DNA from: Chlamydiae bacterium RIFCSPHIGHO2_12_FULL_27_8
GTDB taxonomy: Bacteria; Chlamydiota; Chlamydiia; Chlamydiales; SM23-39
Direction: 5' to 3'
Assembly: GCA_001796155.1 (NCBI GenBank)
Contig: MGLU01000006.1
Location: 1-10,036 of the forward strand
DNA length: 10,036 nt
How positions within the stretch are numbered: the first letter of the stretch is position 1; the number at the start of each line of letters is the position of its first letter. The notes under the pieces are model-generated. The model did not search any database, was not told where the DNA came from, and worked only from the letters and a program-made list of their open reading frames with translations. Below, in pieces: positions 1-6,262 of this stretch. The position numbers and the translations under genes are program-made.

Positions 1-537
1 TCCAAAACCCAATTTAAAACCAGACTGGAAATCAAAATTCATATCAATAGTTCTTCTTGTATTAACAGCACTTATTGATCCTTCATTTACTATTCCGGGA
101 TCTAAACCATCTTCAATTCCTTGCCAGTATATATAAGAAGCAGTTGCATAAAAGTGGTTGCAAGGCAGTTCATATCTGGCACTTTCATTATATCCTGATG
201 TAAAGTTTCTTTCCGTCTTAGCTATTTCACATACTGTAGTGCAATCATTTTGTTGGTTATTTTTTTTATTAGTATATGCATCTAAATCTTTAGCTTTTTG
301 TGCTATATCTAAATCCTGCTTTATTTCGTTATTTTGTATACCGGTATTTATATCTTTATTAATAAAAGCTACTTTTGAAGAGCTTTCAGCTTTATTAATT
401 GGAGCTGCTATAGTTTCTTTTTTATTTAAAATAGAATGTTTTGAAACATGAGTATTATTATTTTTATTATTTACTACTGCAAAAACCAGATATATAAATA
501 AACCTAACAAAAAAGTGTTTTTCAAATGCTTTTTCAT
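1..537 (-). CDS. MOMP-like / Lpg1974-family outer-membrane porin, N-terminal part (cut by window edge)
   Basis: The minus-strand frame opens at an ATG at 535-537 and stays open for 179 codons to the window edge, so the C-terminal barrel is missing. Residues 1-20 form a signal peptide: a Lys-rich start, a hydrophobic core (about 8-19) and a VFA cleavage-like end. Residues 21-125 are a polar Asn/Lys/Ser-rich stretch with three cysteines (99, 103, 126). From about residue 130 the text becomes beta-strand-like (ATASYIYWQGIEDGL), and it ends in MNFDFQSGFKLGFG. This pairing of a 'Y-W-x-x-x-E-D-G-L' strand with a later 'F-D-x-x-x-G-F-K-x-G-x-G' strand is what I recall from Lpg1974-type pore-forming proteins and the MOMP-like families of environmental chlamydiae. 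The likely role is an outer-membrane beta-barrel channel and surface protein. A strong Shine-Dalgarno (AGAGGAAGA) precedes the ATG and supports the start. The family call is by eye. Confidence 0.7.
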   Translation of the reverse strand, partial: MKKHLKNTFLLGLFIYLVFAVVNNKNNNTHVSKHSILNKKETIAAPINKAESSSKVAFINKDINTGIQNNEIKQDLDIAQKAKDLDAYTNKKNNQQNDCTTVCEIAKTERNFTSGYNESARYELPCNHFYATASYIYWQGIEDGLDPGIVNEGSISAVNTRRTIDMNFDFQSGFKLGFG

Positions 538-540
538 ATT

Positions 541-580
541 TTTCTTCCTCTAAACCTTTAAGAATATTTTCTTCCTCTTA
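541..580 (-). promoter_or_regulatory. Leader of the porin gene with two copies of an SD-like element
   Basis: Read on the minus strand, the block AGAGGAAGAAAA occurs twice: at 541-551, with normal Shine-Dalgarno spacing to the ATG at 537, and again at 568-579. Only the near copy is placed to drive initiation at this ATG. The far copy could be a standby ribosome site or a chance duplication. This is the strongest ribosome-binding signal in the window, as expected for an abundant outer-membrane protein. Confidence 0.5.
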
Positions 581-593
581 TTTTTTACTTACG

Positions 594-614
594 ATTATAA
601 ATAATTAATGTCAA
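594..614 (-). promoter_or_regulatory. Promoter-like elements upstream of the porin gene
   Basis: On the minus strand a perfect TATAAT (594-599) lies about 57 bases upstream of the porin ATG, and a perfect TTGACA lies at 609-614. They are only 9 bases apart, so they cannot be the two halves of one sigma-70 promoter. The TATAAT has only a weak -35 (AAATAA) at 17-bp spacing, and the TTGACA has only a weak -10 (TAAGTA). The TATAAT is the better candidate and would give a leader of about 50 bases. The start point is not fixed by sequence alone. Confidence 0.35.
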
Positions 615-625
615 TTTTATTTTAA

Positions 626-642
626 TGTAAACCTGCTTTACA
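626..642. repeat. Inverted repeat TGTAAA-N5-TTTACA in the divergent porin/mreC region
   Basis: TGTAAA (626-631) and TTTACA (637-642) form a perfect 6-bp inverted repeat around CCTGC. It sits between the candidate minus-strand porin promoter and the candidate mreC promoter, which is where an operator for a dimeric repressor could act. A 6-bp match in AT-rich DNA is weak evidence, and no protein is identified. Confidence 0.25.
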
Positions 643-651
643 CATATTTAT

Positions 652-680
652 TTGAAAGAAATTGTTAAATTAAGTTAAAT
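652..680 (+). promoter_or_regulatory. Candidate sigma-70-type promoter for mreC
   Basis: TTGAAA (652-657, five of six to the -35 consensus) and TTAAAT (675-680, four of six to the -10) are separated by exactly 17 bp. Transcription would start near 686-688, leaving a leader of about 12 bases to the ATG at 700 and almost none to the GTG at 691. No Shine-Dalgarno fits in this leader. AT-rich DNA makes such matches common, so support is moderate. Confidence 0.4.
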
Positions 681-699
681 TGGTCATATTGTGAACTAC

Positions 700-1833
700 A
701 TGAAAAAAGAATCTTTTTATCCTTATATAATAGTTGTCTTTTTATTATTTATGTCTGTTTCCATATCTAAATCAAAGATAGGGAAGTTTCAAGAAATTTT
801 AATTGGTTCATTTATTCCTACGCGTGCGACCCTATATAATAAAAAGGGCGGCTCAGATTTAATAAGACTTAAAACGCTCGAGCTTGAAAATGAACTTTTG
901 AAAAACCAGGCTAATAGTTTTTATGAATATTTACAGTTTGAAGAAAAGATAGGAGAACAATTTGATCTGTTAAAACAGATAACAACTGAAGGCAAGGAAG
1001 ATTTATACTGGAATGAATTTTTTAGACGTAGAGCGGATGAAATAAAATCTGTTTTAAAAATTAATCTTGAGTCGATACCTGCAAAGGTAATATATAGGGA
1101 TCCGAATTCATATAGCAGCAGTCTTTGGATAAATATTGGTGAAAAGCAAAATGAAAATATAGGCCGTTCAATAATTTCAAAAAATTCGCCGGTAGTAATA
1201 GGAAAAAATCTTGTGGGAATAATTGAACATGTTGGAAAAAACTCTTCAAGAGTAAGACTGATTACAGATGCCGGATTAATTCCATCAGTGAGAGCTATAA
1301 GAGGTGGAATTCAAAATAAAAAAGCTTACCAAGCATTAAAAGATTTTAAGAATCAAATTTTTTCCAGAGAAGATCTTTTTTTAGAAAATGAAAAAGAACT
1401 GTTGCTGAAGCAGCTATATTTATTAGAAACCAGACTGCTTAATGAAAAAGAAGATAATTACTTAGCAAAAGGTGAGTTATATGGAAGTTCAGAGCCTTTT
1501 TTTAGGTCAAGGGGCATAAAATTAAAAGGAGTAGGGTTTAATTATGATTATCCGGATGAAGAGGGTCCAAGTAGAGAATTAAAATCAGGGAAATTATTAA
1601 TGGATAATATTTCAATTAAATCAGATCCGCTTTTAAAAGTAGGAGATTTACTTATTACTACAGGGATGGATGGGATTTTTCCACCGGGTCTTAATGTTGC
1701 AATTGTTTCAAAGGTTGAGGATTTAATAGACGGAGACACTTCTTATGATATTGAAGCTACACCTACTGCAACGAATATAAATGAACTTGATTTTGTTTTT
1801 GTTTTGCCTGCAATCGAATTTGATAACAATTAA
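700..1833 (+). CDS. mreC: Rod-shape-determining protein MreC
   Basis: This is MreC, the inner-membrane/periplasmic scaffold that works with MreB to place peptidoglycan synthesis; in chlamydiae MreB-directed synthesis takes part in division. A cytoplasmic stub is followed by one membrane anchor (about residues 9-23) and a coiled coil (about 55-125). The two-part MreC beta domain follows: KVIYRDPNSYSSSLWINIGE (about 129-148), SPVVIGKNLVGIIEHVGK (163-180) with SRVRLITDAGLIPSVRA (183-199), then KVGDLLITTGMDGIFPPGLN (313-332), and a C-terminal FVFVLPAIEFD. A helical, charged segment of about 55 residues (about 205-257) separates the two halves. The ATG at 700 was chosen over the in-frame GTG at 691, which adds three residues: neither has a Shine-Dalgarno, and 700 leaves a short leader after the candidate promoter. 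The stop shares a TTAA with the convergent glycerophosphotransferase gene. At 377 residues it is at the long end for MreC. Confidence 0.93.
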   Translation: MKKESFYPYIIVVFLLFMSVSISKSKIGKFQEILIGSFIPTRATLYNKKGGSDLIRLKTLELENELLKNQANSFYEYLQFEEKIGEQFDLLKQITTEGKEDLYWNEFFRRRADEIKSVLKINLESIPAKVIYRDPNSYSSSLWINIGEKQNENIGRSIISKNSPVVIGKNLVGIIEHVGKNSSRVRLITDAGLIPSVRAIRGGIQNKKAYQALKDFKNQIFSREDLFLENEKELLLKQLYLLETRLLNEKEDNYLAKGELYGSSEPFFRSRGIKLKGVGFNYDYPDEEGPSRELKSGKLLMDNISIKSDPLLKVGDLLITTGMDGIFPPGLNVAIVSKVEDLIDGDTSYDIEATPTATNINELDFVFVLPAIEFDNN

Positions 1834-2846
1834 CAAATTTTTAAAATTCTATTTTTAATTTCATCTAAAGATAAAAGATCTCCAAAGGTATAGCGAAAAG
1901 TAGAAGTGCGGATTTTAGAAAAATCTTCCAAACATTTTTCATTAATAAAAGAGCTTAAATTTTTGAAATTTTCAATTACATGTCCGCAATTTTGAAGGAA
2001 TGAATTTTTATCTTTTTTTAAAAAGAACATAGGTCTGTTAAAATACAAAAAATCGTAACCTACAGAGGAGAAATCTCCTAAATAGATATCACATTTATTT
2101 AATAGTGGATAAACTAAAGGATAATCAATTAACTGAACGATGTTTCTAATATTTTTGGTATTAAAAATTTTATAAAATTCGACAGGATTTCTTTCTTCTA
2201 AAAGAGGATGAAGTTTTATAATAAGGTTAAAATTTTTTTTTAAAGAATCGACAATATTTATATAATCTTGAAAAAATGTTGTTGAATTTTCTAAATCTTT
2301 CCAAGTAGGGGCATAAATTATAGTCTTTTTTTTGGGATCCAGATTTTTAAAAACTTCATTTTCAACTTTTTGATCATAAAATTTTTTAAAAAATAAGTAA
2401 TAACTTAATCTATAATTTCCAATAACAGCAAATTTTTTAAGATTTTTAAAAACATTTAATTTTTTTAAAAGATCTATCATATGATTTCCATAAATAAAGA
2501 CAGCATCTTGAGTTTGGTAAGCTTTTAAAAGATTTTTAGAAATAAGACCTTTGTCCGAATTTCCATGAGGTGAAAAAATAAATTGTAATTTTTCATTAAA
2601 AAAAGTTTTGTATATTTGGGTGTTAATCCAGAATTTACATTCAATAAAGTTGTCATATTTTTTAGAAAGCACAGATATATCTATTGGGAAATTATAAATG
2701 GATTTAACTTCAGGATAAAATTCTTTAGTTAAATTAAAATTTTTTTCATCTTCTAAAAAAAGCTCTGTTTCTAAAATGTATGCAAGGGGAGCGATATGAT
2801 CTAAAAGATGGGTATCTTTGAAATTTATGCAGGCTGTATTATTCAT
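1830..2846 (-). CDS. CDP-glycerol glycerophosphotransferase-like protein, copy A
   Basis: The 338-residue protein carries the GT-B-type motifs of the CDP-glycerol:poly(glycerophosphate) glycerophosphotransferase family (Glyphos_transf, as in TagF/TagB): SPHGNSDKG (92-100), with the His-Gly pair that in TagF is catalytic; IGNYRLSYY (142-150); YAPTWKD (178-184); IKLHP (210-214); and YLGDFSSVGYDFLYFNRPMF (255-274), which matches the nucleotide-binding D-x-S-S region. No signal peptide or membrane span is visible, so it should act at the cytoplasmic face. Family members move glycerol-phosphate (or ribitol-phosphate) from the CDP form onto a lipid-linked or sugar acceptor; the acceptor here is unknown. 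It is the second gene of a tandem pair. Its ATG overlaps the upstream stop as ATGA and has no Shine-Dalgarno, so it is probably translated by coupling. It is roughly equal in length to copy B. Confidence 0.82.
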   Translation of the reverse strand: MNNTACINFKDTHLLDHIAPLAYILETELFLEDEKNFNLTKEFYPEVKSIYNFPIDISVLSKKYDNFIECKFWINTQIYKTFFNEKLQFIFSPHGNSDKGLISKNLLKAYQTQDAVFIYGNHMIDLLKKLNVFKNLKKFAVIGNYRLSYYLFFKKFYDQKVENEVFKNLDPKKKTIIYAPTWKDLENSTTFFQDYINIVDSLKKNFNLIIKLHPLLEERNPVEFYKIFNTKNIRNIVQLIDYPLVYPLLNKCDIYLGDFSSVGYDFLYFNRPMFFLKKDKNSFLQNCGHVIENFKNLSSFINEKCLEDFSKIRTSTFRYTFGDLLSLDEIKNRILKIC

Positions 2847-3862
2847 TTTAAAATTTTGTAAATATTTTCTAAAGAATGGTTTCCAAAAGTATAATTATAT
2901 AGGTCTTTTCTTTTTTTATGAAAAATTTTATCTTGATTTAAAAGTTTTTCAATATTTTCAAAAAAATTATCTTCTAGAATGTAGCCGCATTCGTAGAGAT
3001 TAGAGTGTAAATTTTCATTATTTTTCAAAAAGAACATTGGTCTATTAAAATATAAAAAATCATAACCGATAGAAGAGAAATCTCCGAGATAAATATCAGT
3101 AATTTGAAGCAATGAATAAATTAGAGTAATATTGTCTAAAAACAATATATTTTTATATTTTTTTCTTAAAACAAAGATTAAATGGGGATCAACTTTTAAA
3201 GAGTTTGGATGAAGCTTTACAATTAAATTAAAATTATTTTTGAAAGAGAAAAATAATTTTTCATAATACTTGAAAAAGCTGGAAGAATCTTCTTTGTCTT
3301 TCCAGGTGGGGCAATATAAAATTGTTTTTTTGTTTTTATTTAAATATTTTGAAATTTCTTCATAAATAATTTTATCAAAAAATTTTTTATTTTTTTTATA
3401 ATATTCGAGTCTATAATTTCCAATTGCAATAACATTTTCAAAAAGGTAAAGAACTTTTTTTTCGTATAAAAGGTCTTTCATTTTATTGGAATAAATTAAA
3501 ATATTTAAATCTTCTTTAAGAGCTTCAAAAAAATAACAGGTTTTACCTTTATCTGAATTTCCGTGAGGGACCCAAATAGTTTCAATTTTTTTATTTAACA
3601 GATGCATTGGAAGTCCAAAATCTATAAGAAATTCTTTTCTAGAATGACATGCAATAATTGTTTGAAAATTTTTCACAATATATAAACAAATATTTTTTGG
3701 GTTTACAATTTGGAGATCAACGTTTTGATAATATTTTTCTATTAGATTAGCAATATTGTCATCATAAGTTATTAGAGGTATTTTTAAAAAATCGGATATG
3801 GGGACAAGATGATCTATGAAAACTTCATTAGAATGTGATAAATAGCAGGCGGTACCTTTCAT
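2843..3862 (-). CDS. CDP-glycerol glycerophosphotransferase-like protein, copy B
   Basis: The 339-residue paralogue of the next gene has the same motif order: WVPHGNSDKG (97-106), IGNYRLEYY (147-155), YCPTWKD (183-189), VKLHP (216-220) and YLGDFSSIGYDFLYFNRPMF (258-277). All expected family residues (His-Gly, His-Pro, Asp-x-Ser-Ser) are present, so both copies look intact. The C-terminal motif block is almost the same as in copy A, while the first 90 residues have clearly diverged, which suggests different acceptors or partners. It is first in a two-gene minus-strand operon, with a 4-bp ATGA overlap to copy A. The ATG has no Shine-Dalgarno, but a TATAAT ends 6 bases before it, so the transcript may be leaderless. 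Exact substrate is unknown. Glycerophosphate polymers are not a standard chlamydial product, so the natural product could be a modified lipid or surface glycan. Confidence 0.82.
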   Translation of the reverse strand: MKGTACYLSHSNEVFIDHLVPISDFLKIPLITYDDNIANLIEKYYQNVDLQIVNPKNICLYIVKNFQTIIACHSRKEFLIDFGLPMHLLNKKIETIWVPHGNSDKGKTCYFFEALKEDLNILIYSNKMKDLLYEKKVLYLFENVIAIGNYRLEYYKKNKKFFDKIIYEEISKYLNKNKKTILYCPTWKDKEDSSSFFKYYEKLFFSFKNNFNLIVKLHPNSLKVDPHLIFVLRKKYKNILFLDNITLIYSLLQITDIYLGDFSSIGYDFLYFNRPMFFLKNNENLHSNLYECGYILEDNFFENIEKLLNQDKIFHKKRKDLYNYTFGNHSLENIYKILK

Positions 3863-3868
3863 ATTTAT

Positions 3869-3874
3869 ATTATA
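3869..3874 (-). promoter_or_regulatory. TATAAT -10 element, possibly giving a leaderless glycerophosphotransferase mRNA
   Basis: On the minus strand a perfect TATAAT ends 6 bases upstream of the copy B ATG, so RNA would begin at or next to the A of the start codon. No Shine-Dalgarno is present. The -35 position (about 3892-3897, AAGCAA) is weak and lies inside the 18-bp palindrome. Confidence 0.4.
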
Positions 3875-3880
3875 GAAAAA

Positions 3881-3898
3881 AAAGCAAAATTTTGCTTT
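3881..3898. repeat. Perfect 18-bp palindrome in the divergent glycan-gene promoter region
   Basis: AAAGCAAAATTTTGCTTT is a perfect palindrome centred between 3889 and 3890, in the 46-bp gap between the divergent copy B gene (start 3862) and GT4 gene (start 3909). It covers the -35 position of the candidate copy B promoter, so it could be an operator controlling both directions. It has no loop and no following T-run suited to a terminator for either gene. An A/T-heavy core makes chance more likely than its length suggests. Confidence 0.4.
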
Positions 3899-3908
3899 AG
3901 TTATTTAA

Positions 3909-4988
3909 ATGAAAATAAAAAATATAATGCATTTGGAAGCTTCTGCAGGATGGGGCGGTCAGGAGATGAGGATTTTAAAAGAATCTCTTGGTATGAAAAA
4001 TCTTGGATACAATGTTTTAATAGCTGTAGAAAAAAATGGTGGTTTATATCAACAGGCCATTGAAAAAAATATTAAAACATACGAGATAAGGTTTAAGAAA
4101 ATATTTTGGTTTTTTTCTTTTTTTAAATTAATTTATATAATTTTAAAAAACAAAATAGATTTAATAGTAACACATTCTTCATCAGATTCATGGCTTGGTG
4201 GTATTCTTGGTAAAATTTTCAAAATAAAAGTGATAAGAACAAGGCATTTATCAACTACGATTAGAAAGGGATTGAATAGTAGAATTCTTTATGGATATTT
4301 AGCAGATTTTGTGATTACTACATGTACAGAAATTGTTACAGTTATTTCGGAACAATCGAAAAAAAATATTAATAAAATTAAATGTATACCTACAGGAATA
4401 GATCAGGATGTCATAAAAGTGAGTGATGAAGAAATAATAAATTTCAAAGAGAAGCATTTGTTGCAAAATTCATTTTTGGTTGGAACTGCTTGTTTTATGA
4501 GGTCATGGAAAGGAATTGATGATTTTTTAAATGCGGCTAAATTATTAGAGAAAGAAAATATAAAATTTTTAATTATTGGAGGAGGACACTCTGAAAAATA
4601 TATAAATCTTGCTAAAGAGTTAAAACTACAAAATGTTTTTTTTACAGGCCATTTGGAAAATCCTTATCCGGCTATTGCTACATTGGATATTTTTTTACTT
4701 TTAAGCACAGCACATGAAGGAATTTCTCAAGCCTCACTTCAGGCGGCTTTTTTAAAAAAGCCGCTGATTACAACTAGAACAGGTGGATTAAAAGAGGTGT
4801 GTATTGATAATTTTAATGGGATAAATGTTTCAAACAATTCTCCTCTTGAGATAAAAAGTGCAATAATGAAAATAAAAAATGACAATAAAATGAAAGAAAA
4901 ATTTGGGGAAAACTCTTCTATTATCATAAAGAAATTTACTATAGAAAATATGCTTTTAGAGACAGATAAAATATATAATAATCTTTAA
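3909..4988 (+). CDS. GT4-family glycosyltransferase (GT-B fold)
   Basis: A 359-residue two-domain glycosyltransferase. The N-terminal acceptor domain holds a glycine motif (GWGGQE, 14-19) and a loop typical of WaaG-like enzymes. A hydrophobic, basic stretch at about 60-80 may tether it to the inner membrane. The C-terminal donor domain starts near PTGID (161-165) and contains FLIIGGGHSEKY (220-231), FFTGHLENPYPAIATLDIF (244-262) and the nucleotide-sugar site STAHEGISQASLQAAFLKKP (266-285). The usual E-x7-E pair appears here as E270 and Q278; as I recall, some EGVPQ-type subfamilies vary at this second position. The enzyme should add a sugar from an NDP donor to a lipid or lipopolysaccharide-type acceptor. 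No Shine-Dalgarno is seen before the ATG. It lies divergent from the glycerophosphotransferase pair, which suggests a shared glycan pathway. Donor and acceptor cannot be read from sequence. Confidence 0.88.
   Translation: MKIKNIMHLEASAGWGGQEMRILKESLGMKNLGYNVLIAVEKNGGLYQQAIEKNIKTYEIRFKKIFWFFSFFKLIYIILKNKIDLIVTHSSSDSWLGGILGKIFKIKVIRTRHLSTTIRKGLNSRILYGYLADFVITTCTEIVTVISEQSKKNINKIKCIPTGIDQDVIKVSDEEIINFKEKHLLQNSFLVGTACFMRSWKGIDDFLNAAKLLEKENIKFLIIGGGHSEKYINLAKELKLQNVFFTGHLENPYPAIATLDIFLLLSTAHEGISQASLQAAFLKKPLITTRTGGLKEVCIDNFNGINVSNNSPLEIKSAIMKIKNDNKMKEKFGENSSIIIKKFTIENMLLETDKIYNNL
4743..4764. repeat. Perfect 22-bp palindrome inside the GT4 gene
   Basis: The arm GCGGCTTTTTT (4743-4753) is followed at once by its exact reverse complement (4754-4764). 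It encodes the conserved A-A-F-L-K-K-P stretch just after the sugar-nucleotide motif. In RNA it could fold as a stem with GC-rich ends and a small UUAA loop. No U-run follows on either strand, so it is not a standard terminator. Coding constraint may explain it. Confidence 0.45.
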
Positions 4989-5036
4989 TTTTCCAAAATT
5001 TATTGATAATATATTTTTTAAAAATAAGGATTTGAT

Positions 5037-5762
5037 ATGAAAGAAAAAAAAGAACTTAATAAATACATTAAATTTTTAGTTAATAATCAAAAATTTTTTT
5101 TTACCACTTTAATTATTATAATATCATTATTTTTGGTTTTGAATCGAATATCACCATATATGAAAAACAAAAAATCTAATATTTATCAAGTTATTGATGA
5201 GAAATACAATTTATGCAGCGAAACTTATTTTAAAGATCAAAAAAAGATTGAAAATTTTATTACATTTCTTGAAGTGAATAAGATAGTAGATTTTAAAAAT
5301 GAAAATGATTTTATACAAGAGCTTGCAATAATTTCTAATCCTTCAAGAAAAATTAAGGGTTATTTAAATAGTAAATTTAAAAAAAGTGATAATTTATATG
5401 AAATGTATTCAAAAGCTACAGTTTTAATTTCACAGAATAAATTCAATGAGGCGTTAAAATTATCCTATGAATTGAATAATAGGATAATAAATGATCAGTC
5501 TTTTCTTAAAAATGAAACTCTTCCGGCGGGTTCATTATTATATTCGTTGAATCTGCTTAGACTTTCAAATCTTGAAGGAAGTTTAAAGAATTATAATAAA
5601 GAGATTGTATATCTGGAAGCTCTTTCAAAGTATCTTTCAACCGGATCTGAAAATTCTATAATTAAAGAAGCTAAAGAGGCAATAGACCGAAGCTTTAAGG
5701 AAAACAACTTTGAGCTGAAAGATTTTATTTCTTATAAGAAAGATCTAAACAGCTCAAAATAA
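5037..5762 (+). CDS. Single-pass membrane protein of unknown function, helical periplasmic domain
   Basis: I do not recognise a family. The 241-residue product has a basic cytoplasmic N-terminus (1-20), one clear membrane segment (about 20-36) and then about 200 mostly helical, charged residues, presumably outside the inner membrane. Residues about 120-225 look like paired amphipathic helices (YEMYSKATVLISQNKFNEAL at 121-140, then a second hydrophobic helix at about 164-182 and a third at about 188-201), reminiscent of TPR-type repeats without a clear consensus. A good Shine-Dalgarno (AAGGA, 5026-5030) stands 6 bases before the ATG. The gene follows the GT4 gene by 48 bases on the same strand and may be co-transcribed. 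Its stop directly abuts the stop of the convergent gene. A role as an anchored scaffold protein of the envelope is only a guess. Confidence 0.7.
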   Translation: MKEKKELNKYIKFLVNNQKFFFTTLIIIISLFLVLNRISPYMKNKKSNIYQVIDEKYNLCSETYFKDQKKIENFITFLEVNKIVDFKNENDFIQELAIISNPSRKIKGYLNSKFKKSDNLYEMYSKATVLISQNKFNEALKLSYELNNRIINDQSFLKNETLPAGSLLYSLNLLRLSNLEGSLKNYNKEIVYLEALSKYLSTGSENSIIKEAKEAIDRSFKENNFELKDFISYKKDLNSSK

Positions 5763-6182
5763 TTATAACTTTTCTTCAGTGTCTTTGTCGTTGTAAGAGT
5801 AAAGTTTAGTTATTGAATGAAAAGCGTGACCTGCAAGCAATCCAAGTTCTGCAAATAGAATGAATGGAATAAAAATGCTTAAAACAAGTCTAACAATACC
5901 GATGACGATAGTTGTTGATTTTTCACTATTCATTTGAAGCTTTAATAGTTTTTTTAACAATTTTCCGACAGGAATTGGCATTGCTATTCCAATAATTGCT
6001 AATAAACCTGCAAAAAATATGCTCCATGATGGTCCTGTAAAAAATCCAAAAATACTGGAGATGGTTGCAATAATTAGTGATAAAATTAAAAACATCTCAG
6101 TAGTGTATTTTCTAGCAAATTTTTCAATTTCTTCTACAGAAACACCGTCTTTTAGTTTCTCTGTAAACTTTTCTTTTCCCAT
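5763..6182 (-). CDS. Small multi-pass membrane protein of unknown function
   Basis: The 139-residue protein has a charged N-terminal segment (1-28: Lys/Glu-rich, with VSVEEIEKFARKY suggesting a helix). Three hydrophobic segments follow, at about 29-48, 52-74 and 91-117; the last two are joined by a basic loop (KLLKKLLKLQ, 74-83). A short charged tail closes the protein. No enzyme motif is visible. The ATG is preceded on the minus strand by AAAGGA about 9-10 bases upstream, which supports the start. It stands alone on its strand, convergent with the preceding membrane-protein gene and divergent from the type II secretion cluster. It looks like a conserved-type small integral membrane protein, but I cannot name a family. 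Confidence 0.75.
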   Translation of the reverse strand: MGKEKFTEKLKDGVSVEEIEKFARKYTTEMFLILSLIIATISSIFGFFTGPSWSIFFAGLLAIIGIAMPIPVGKLLKKLLKLQMNSEKSTTIVIGIVRLVLSIFIPFILFAELGLLAGHAFHSITKLYSYNDKDTEEKL

Positions 6183-6218
6183 AAAAAAAAATCCTTTTTT
6201 TAAAATCTAAAACAAAAT

Positions 6219-6235
6219 ACCCATAAAAAATGGGT
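6219..6235. repeat. Hairpin-forming inverted repeat ACCCAT-AAAAA-ATGGGT
   Basis: A 6-bp perfect stem (6219-6224 with 6230-6235) encloses a 5-base loop, about 37 bases upstream of the small membrane protein ATG and inside its predicted 5' leader. On the minus strand the stem is followed by ATTTTGTTTT, so it looks like a weak terminator or attenuator ahead of the gene. It could also be an operator. The stem is short, and the evidence is structural only. Confidence 0.3.
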
Positions 6236-6262
6236 GAAAATATATTTTATTCTCATAACCAT

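Noticed and set aside
158..451. Plus-strand open frame of 97 codons
   Set aside because: It is antisense to the porin gene, whose signal peptide, Shine-Dalgarno and strand-like motifs are convincing. It has no Shine-Dalgarno and a low-quality hydrophobic composition.
594..614. TTGACA and TATAAT read as one consensus promoter for the porin gene
   Set aside because: The spacer is only 9 bp, far short of about 17, so they cannot work as a pair; they are reported only as separate elements.
2066..2079. Inverted repeat AGGAGA-AA-TCTCCT
   Set aside because: It lies in the coding sequence for the GDFSS motif and is not kept in the paralogous copy, so it is likely a coding coincidence.
2818..3003. 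Plus-strand open frame across the junction of the two glycerophosphotransferase genes
   Set aside because: It is antisense to two genes with intact family motifs and lacks any recognisable feature of its own.
6019..6210. Plus-strand open frame of 63 codons
   Set aside because: Antisense to the small membrane protein gene, which has a good ribosome site and clear membrane segments.
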